Shown here in pieces: positions 57,600-64,000 of a stretch of 64,000 nucleotides of DNA (its first letter is position 1; every line of letters starts with the position of its first letter). The notes under the pieces were generated by a model. That model worked only from the letters and a program-made list of their open reading frames with translations. It was not told the DNA's origin and searched no databases. Origin of the DNA: Pelodera strongyloides (Eukaryota > Nematoda > Chromadorea > Rhabditida > Rhabditidae); assembly GCA_036852015.1 (NCBI GenBank), contig JAANDG010000091.1, positions 186,001 through 250,000 of the forward strand, read 5' to 3'. Both the position numbers and the translations under genes were made by a program.

Positions 57600-60500
57600 C
57601 TAATTCCTGATGGTAATTCTCCTCTTTCTCCTTCCCAGAAGGCCATTACCACTGGGAAGATTGCAGTTGATTCCGGTCCAACCGAAATTACAGAAACAAT
57701 TGTACGACTTTCCCGTTCCCAGACAAAGACCGTTTCCGGAACATTGGATCGCACTGTTGCAGAGGGGTTCTGAAAAGGAATAATATGTATGGTAATTATC
57801 AAAGTAATTATGCGTCCCTTCAAAGCCAGTTTCAGATTCAGACCTCCTATTCATTTCGCGCTACTCTCAGCTCTTTATTTCTGTTCGGCTGTCTGTCTCA
57901 CCGTGTCTCCTCCCTCTTACTATTTCTCTATTTTTTTATCGTTTCCCTTTTTCCATCTCTCGCTTCACTTCGGTCTCTTCCTCCCTCAAAAAAATCTGCA
58001 GCTTATAACTTACCCAATTCGCATCTGAATCCTGAAAAGCCGAGATTGCAAAGACAAGTTGGCAGCAATTTCGATCCCACACACAGTCCATTTCCACTGC
58101 AATCGGATATCTCACAGAAGGGATTCGACAGAGAAGACAGACCATTGAGACCATTTCCAGGGAGAAGGTTCATACCTGAAGAAAATGCGGATATCAAAGG
58201 ACTCGTGCAGCCAAAGTACTACCATTCTGGCGAGAATATGCCCAAAAGCAGATATGGATATTATATAAGAACACTAAAGTTTTACTGTAAAGCATCATAG
58301 CTTTGCAGAAGTAATACTGGGTCTCCTTCGCAAAACAGCTTCATGACCATGACCAAACGGAAAAAGAAGTTCGACCTTTCACTGTGTGACACTTCAAAAA
58401 GCTTGCAACACATCTGTATTTAGCAAAAAAAATCAATATCTTAATCACCCACCCAATCGTGTTTGACACTTGTCACCCATGTATCCGAGATTGCAAAGAC
58501 AAATATGGAGACTTTTGACACCAATGCATATTCCTGCTTGATTGCAATCGTTTACATCACACACAACACCGCTGACTGAAAACAGTGAATTCATAAATTC
58601 ACAAGTAATCGCTAACGAGGAGGTGTTTCATGGTGTTTCAAGGTTGTCATAAAGTTAAGTCAAATAGATAGTAGATTATTATCATGAAATTTGGATGGCC
58701 ATTGGATGTAACCTTCAGATGGCAAAAAAAATATAAAACAAATCACCTTAAATAATAAATATTGGTTTGTATCAGTGGGCCTGACCCTTTGTGCACAATG
58801 CAAATTGAGCAGGGAATGTTGACATATAATATAGCCTTTTTCATGAGTTTTATATGAATTTGTTCTGTAGTTTTTATGCTAGGTACGAACCAAAAGACAC
58901 TAGTATTACTATAAGTAAATAAGTGTAAATAACTGTTTAAAAACAAACTTGTTTCACATCTTTTCCCTGAATATCCAATGTGACAGGCGCAGAAATAAGA
59001 GTTTTTCGTTCCCAAACAAAGACCATTATTGTTGCAATCAGAAGCATCGCACAACGGATAGGGGGCTGAAATATATAAACTCGTCATAACTTCGTAGTAT
59101 CTAAAAAGTATTCTTTTATTAATGGTCAAGCCCTCGAATATTGATGGTGAATCAATTGTGATCAAATATTGTATAACTGATGTACGAATCAAAAATCACA
59201 ATAAAAATAATAGTATCATACTTGTTTCGCATCTGGATCCGGTGTATCCTAGATTGCACAGACACACATAGGAGCCTTTCGTTCCGATACAAACTCCCTT
59301 GTGGGAACAGTCAGAAGCAGTACAGGGCACGCCCGAACCGGCGATGTCCGTGTTCACTGAGAAAAAAGATGTTATAATTACAAAATACCAATCTGAAGAA
59401 GATTAAACGAAGATAAGGTCTTATAGAATGGCACAATATCTTTGATAATAAGGCCAATAAGGGACTTATAATGGCCTTAATTGCCTACTGTGCTCTAAAA
59501 ATTTAATGCAGATTTAACTTACTTTTAGCTCAATCATAAGATAATTATTTGCAACATTTAATATATTTTCATGTGAAATCAACTCACATAATCCAGTAGC
59601 TGGTATTTCACATTTCGCCCCCATGAAACCCAAATGGCACAGACATATTGGAGCGGCCTAGATAAAAATTGCATGATTTTCTTTATTCATTAAAATAAGT
59701 TAACAATCATTTGGCTATCGCACAAAGAAAGACTACTGGCTTCAGTGGTCACACCGTATCCGCATCACCTCTATGGATGCAAGCTACTAGCGAACGCAGC
59801 GAAATTTATGTTGTGAGCATCCATAATGATCACGCCAAAACAACACCGAGATTGCGCGTTGTGTTTAAGTCCCCCATATACGTAAATAATAAAGTTACCT
59901 TAAGTCCCACGCAAACTCCACTTCCCGAGCAGTCTGCCGCAGTGCAAGTTGCCGTGGCAGAATGCTGAGTATTACCACCAAAGAGATTGGCCAACCAGTC
60001 ACCGCCTCCTAAGAGTTGGGTTGCTGAACAACAATATTATTATTGAAAAACTGACCGAAAGATCTTTAAAGGGTCGCAGTCACTTCAAATTCGCCTTTTT
60101 ACTTCAATTACCTATAAACATGATTTGGAAAACACCCCATTTTGTCAAAAAAACTCAACCGAATGGATTTCTTTCCATGTGATAAATTTTCCTAAATTGG
60201 CATTGGTAGGGTATTTTTTTTTACGTACCTTTTTATATTTATGGAGACTGCGTCCGTTTTAAGCGAAATATCTATCGGTTTTTGAAACACATCGAGTATA
60301 CCAGCATTCTTATATGGCTTATGCAAATAAACATAAATAAAAAAATCGAGGAAATTAGCGTGAATACTTAGGAATAGTTGTCCACGATGCGTTTCAAAAA
60401 CCGGCCGGTAGTTCGCTTTAAGCCAATTACCGTCAATTTTGTGAACCGATAGTGAGTGAAGCTTGTGGACATCCCATCAGATGTTAAGATTTCGGTTAGC

Positions 60501-61026
60501 AAAGAATGTTGGGAACTCACATTAGGAAATACATGCGGATGAAGTGAACGTGGACTATTGACATTCTCAAAATATTAAAAATACTCACATGTTTCACATT
60601 TGGCCCCCAATGAGCCGGCTTCACAAAAACATAATGGGACAACTTTTGTGCCCACACAAGTCCCTCTATTGCTACAGTCCATTCGGTCACAAAATGTCTT
60701 GAATAAATAAATAAATTGTATTTTAAATGCCTCATGATCCTTGACTTTACTCAGGGAATCCATTTGAATTTCTGTTGTAATATTTTTAACGGGTTCAATC
60801 AAAAAGATTTTCTTATATATATGAAGGATAGCAAACTAAACCTGATATGATAATGTACCAAAAATAGCTGTTAGCCATACGCGTCTCGTCCGCAGTAATA
60901 GTACTAGGTTCTAGCGTTTTTGTACAAAGTCGTTTTTTAAATATTAAAAATAAACCAAAAAAAACTTACCAATGAGGATTCCGTTACAGCAACAAGTAAA
61001 AGTAAAAACACGAAGCACAGATACAT
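57600..61026 (-). CDS. Secreted protein with seven EGF-like repeats
   Basis: Nine exons join in frame: about 60970-61026, 60589-60697, 59899-60023, 59588-59657, 59222-59356, 58949-59065, 58453-58575, 58014-58175 and 57600-57769. A signal peptide (MYLCFVFLLLLVAVTESS) is followed by seven six-cysteine EGF modules: C-DRMD-C-SNRGT-C-VGTKVVPL-C-F-C-EAGSLGAK-C, then modules opening CTAADCSGSGVC, CTASDCSHKGVC, CDASDCNNNGLC, CDVNDCNQAGIC, CEISDCSGNGLC and CNSAIQCSGNGLC. Spacing is very regular and exon phase is 1 at most joins, as expected from repeated exon duplication. The tail is basic (LLGRRKRRITIRN), with RRKRR a possible proprotein-convertase-type site. No transmembrane segment or calcium-binding signature was seen. 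One acceptor is AAG-type (TTATTCAAG, about 60698). A TTAA MITE lies in intron 2. Function unknown; an extracellular matrix or cuticle role is only a guess. Confidence 0.87.
60259..60421. mobile_element. TTAA MITE (CCGGCCGG family), intronic
   Basis: TTTTAAGCGAAATATCTATCGG at the left, CCGGCCGGTAGTTCGCTTTAA at the right. It lies in the second intron of the EGF-repeat gene. A partial relative of the palindromic family (TTTAAAGGGTCGCAGTCACT) lies just upstream at 60065. Confidence 0.85.
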
Positions 61027-61065
61027 TTTCAAAATACGAATTGTTGCTTGTAACATTTACAGCTG

Positions 61066-61080
61066 TCCTTTTATATATAG
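61066..61080 (-). promoter_or_regulatory. TATA box of the EGF-repeat gene
   Basis: The minus strand reads CTATATATAAAAGGA, 40-54 bases upstream of the ATG at 61026, a good TATA match at a distance that would give a very short 5' UTR without trans-splicing. Confidence 0.55.
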
Positions 61081-61808
61081 CTTATGAAGATAAGTTTTGT
61101 TGTGAATTATCTAGCCCCCCTTGTTAGCATTATGTCTGAGCGGCTGAGCAAATTCGTATTGAACCAAACCGTTATCCAAAACAATACGGTTTCAAAATAG
61201 CGTTCAGACAAACAGCGACAAACCGTTTTTAGTTTTGTAGCGCTTTACGATTTTTGTTGATTTTTCTAGACACTTTCAGTTAAACGTTTGTCTGCATTGT
61301 TTTATTCAATGAGCATACAACAGAAATTTGACCTTTTTTGACCATATATAATTTTTGAGACAATGAGCAGCCTTTTGCCTGAGCAGTATACATACCACTG
61401 TTCATTAAGAAACTAAGTCTTACATAACAATATGTCGTCGATAAATCATTGATCTCTCGTTCTTGAAGCGGATGACGCGTGCTTTCAAGCGAATTCTGTA
61501 CAGCATCATTACCATTTCTTATATGCTAATTTTTGTGCCTGCGTTCTGTGCCATCCGGCAAGTCTTCATCAAGTTCTCAATATATGCTTTATAATACTTA
61601 AAACCTTGTTGCGACTATACATTTTAAAACACCATTGGCATCTCAAGAATTCGGCAATTATGTATTTACGTATACATAACGGGAGGCGTAAATTGAACGG
61701 CATTCCGCATTTTTGTTAATTACAACATTGGAACGCTTCGAAGGCGTAGACCGTCTGTAGATCCTCATTTACGAAATTTTCTTTACAATTTGAAATCAGA
61801 ATCTAAAA
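61081..61808. other. Divergent spacer between the EGF-repeat and Srt-like genes
   Basis: About 0.7 kb of noncoding DNA between divergently transcribed genes, presumably holding both promoters. Nothing else stands out. Confidence 0.5.
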
Positions 61809-64000
61809 ATGTCAGATTCTGATGATGTCCATCAGGACTTCATCTTCCATCCACAAGAAGGATTTATATCAATTTGCATGTCGACTTTCTTTATTGTTCT
61901 ACAGTGCTGGTATTGTTGGGTAAGCGGGTATTTTGTGCTAACCAGGGAACCGTCAGCTATAACGCTAAGCTAAGCTAAGAAGGGAGCGCGGACATAACTG
62001 ATGGTTCCCTTATATAAGATGTTTATCAAATCTCCTGTATCTATTACTTTAAATATCATTTAGGCAAGCAACACGTGACATAGTTAAACAGTAGAAAGGA
62101 TTCCGATATGAAGGACATAATACGAAAAAGTAAACAAATAAAATGAAGCGAATAAAAGTTGTATTAATTATTCAGATCCTCCACAACAGACGACTTTATG
62201 GCTTTGGTCCAAAATTCGCCACCACAATTATGCTATTTATCTCTGTATTTGATCTCTCTCAGCTAATTTCTCACATTTACGCTGGATTGCAATTATTTGT
62301 CGGATATCAGTTGCCTGGAATATGGGTAAGATATACAGCAAACTTACCGTCACATAATAGTGGAGATAGATCTACATGCATAAACATCAAGTTAATAATC
62401 TTGCACATGCGATTGCTTCCGGTGGATAAGTAAAATATATATTTACGCTCTTTATCATTTTCTATTCGCGAATGCGCTTACAATTTTAATCTGGGGATCA
62501 GGGAGAAATAAACAGGCCTGCTAGATCCTACATTCCTATACAGAGGCCGTATTCACCAACACGCAGGGAGCCCTCCCTGGCCTCCCCAGGGAGCTGAGTG
62601 CGTAGAGATTGCGAGAGCAGAGTAGATTCAGAGCCTCGTGAACCTAGAGAGCGCTTCCTGTGTGTTGGTGAATACGGCCTCAGATGTTTAGAACATTTTA
62701 CCCTACGACTGAAATTGGGCTGTTCTGTCACATTATATGGGAAAGAATCGCAATTGCTTTGTTTGTTGATGAAGCTGACTAGCCTTTCTGCATACGATGT
62801 ATATCATTTAGTTTTTCGCCGGAATGGTAATTGCCTCATGGAATACGGTGGCTTTCGTCCTTTGTTTCTTCGTTTTTCACCGATTCATTTACCTCGTTTT
62901 TCCTTTATATGCGGATAAGATTATGAGTAAATATGTCCAAGTGGTGAGTTAACTTGAGAGTGAATAACGTTTACACTAAAAAAGCGCGAATATATTTTAC
63001 AAAACCATTTCGTTTACAATACGTCCAGTAGGCTTCTATGCTGATTGTGTGAGCGTGAATATGTGAGTGAAATAGTTCGTCTTGAAAAAAAATCCGTTGT
63101 TCACGTTGCAAACGAATCCAAAAAGGACAACACGAAGAGCTTATTTTCCTTCCTATGTAATGTTTGACTATCCAGGGTTGTCTGTGCTTCTGCGCTCTCA
63201 TTCACTTTATTCAAATGACGTTGTCGTGTACTGTATGGTATTCTGTATATAATACAACAACTATGCACTGGACCCTTCAATCCAAAAAATCAGATTTTAT
63301 GGAGGTGAGAGGTGATGCTTCATTTCTGAGGGCACTATACTAAGCAAAGGATTATTTTATCACTTGCTTAGCAAGTTGTGTCGTGACATTTCATATGTAG
63401 ATAAGTTTCACATTCATACCGCATGAGTGCGTATTTTCACAGCGCAGAGACTAGAAAAGCGAGCTGAGCTGTATTTGACTACAGTATCATGTCTCGAATC
63501 GCACGGATCACGGATTGGGTTCAAAAAAGAGATGTAAAGGTTTACATTGTAATGCACCAAAAATCCACCTCTATTGCGCAAGTTTCTCACATTTTTCCAT
63601 GTCTATGGCTACGACTACGGCCCTTAACTATTAAACAATTCAGGTGAAATACTTCATAAATTCGGTGTCCAACTACTTGGTCGTCGTGTTCAACCTCCCA
63701 TTCTACGTACTGATCATCATATCGTTGATATTGCGAAGGGTGAGTTTGGATCAAAACTTAGAATAATTTTCATCATATAATTTCTGCCCTACACAGCTTC
63801 TCGCAGATAAACTTTTTGTTACAATCCAATATATTTTATTTCAAGAAACGTTTCGCAAAGACGATGAATTCAATGGACATTTGGGTTATTTTACAGGTGA
63901 GCTGATAGATAGCGAGAATAAATAAGCACATAAAAACTGATGGTAAACCACTCCTATCACTCCTATGGAAAATCTGCAAAAGCAAATTTCAATTCGGTTA
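61809..64000 (+). CDS. Srt-like chemoreceptor GPCR, incomplete at 3' end
   Basis: Six exons join in frame: 61809-61919, 62176-62325, 62812-62943, 63176-63304, 63644-63739 and about 63846-63896, after which the gene leaves the window. Strings in order: MSDSDDVHQDFIFHPQEG then TM1 (FISICMSTFFIVLQC); NRRLYGFGPKFATTIMLF and ISVFDLSQLISHIYAGLQLF (TM2, with the FDL.QL and G of Srt); FFAGMVIASWNTVAFVLCFF and VFHRFIYLVFPLYADK (TM3, where the family usually has NRF); LCFCALIHFIQMTLSCTVWY (TM4); NYLVVVFNLPFYVLIIISLI (TM5); MNSMDIWVILQ leading into TM6. All joins are phase 0. TM1 is short. The last acceptor is TTTCAAG, another AAG type. The motifs support Srt, though another member of the same superfamily is possible. 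Confidence 0.82.
62543..62681. mobile_element. GAGGCC-ended MITE, intronic
   Basis: GAGGCCGTATTCACCAACAC at the left and GTTGGTGAATACGGCCTC at the right. Inner AGGGAGCCCTCCCTGG palindrome. It lies in intron 2 of the Srt-like gene. Confidence 0.88.

Noticed and set aside
57785..58300. Plus-strand frame of 171 codons
   Set aside because: Antisense to EGF exons whose cysteine pattern and splice sites are convincing.

Overview
The window is nuclear DNA of a nematode. The evidence is families confined to or expanded in nematodes (transthyretin-like secreted proteins, Srx-like and Srt-like chemoreceptors, a DEG/ENaC pair), TTTTCAG-type 3' splice sites, and acceptors lying directly against start codons as in spliced-leader trans-splicing. 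Genes are split into many short exons (17 for the PIG-S gene, about 20 for each DEG/ENaC gene), and introns carry many small inverted-repeat elements. This fits a rhabditid or diplogastrid worm better than compact Caenorhabditis, but the genus cannot be fixed from sequence alone. Exon joins were worked out by hand from reading frame and splice sites, so boundaries may be off by a few bases.

Layout. 122-1242 (+): 3' end of a TspanC8-like tetraspanin. 2466-3019 (+): possible small membrane protein whose last exon overlaps, in another frame, the start of the PIG-S gene (3012-9019, +), a GPI transamidase subunit. 9686-12706 (+): RPAP3-like TPR co-chaperone. 14953-23400 and 25154-35493 (+): tandem DEG/ENaC channel paralogues; the second carries three frame-disrupting differences and hosts an RTE-type retrotransposon in its first intron. 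36070-41382 (-): three transthyretin-like genes in a head-to-tail cluster. 43649-43720 (+): tRNA-Gly(TCC). 45551-49965 (-): Srx-like chemoreceptor. 49966-54750: repeat-rich DNA with a tandem array carrying tRNA-complementary segments and a large Mutator-like foldback element. 54757-54940 (-): U2 snRNA. 57600-61026 (-): secreted protein with seven EGF repeats. 61809 to the window edge (+): Srt-like chemoreceptor, incomplete at its 3' end.

Mobile DNA is the main theme. At least a dozen copies of a roughly 180-bp TTAA-flanked inverted-repeat element (ends AAGCGAAATACCGG) are present, plus several 350-480-bp TTAA-flanked near-palindromes, a GAGGCC-ended MITE family, two Mutator-like elements with minisatellite arms and 9-bp target duplications, and a 5'-truncated RTE element inside one of the TTAA MITEs. 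The most notable observation is that in two unrelated genes on opposite strands a TTAA element ends exactly at a 3' splice site, so that its terminal TTAA plus one G forms the acceptor (TTAAG before the exon).

The genes are not an operon-like functional unit. The DEG/ENaC pair and the transthyretin-like trio are local gene-family duplications; the others are a mix of conserved housekeeping genes and chemosensory receptors.
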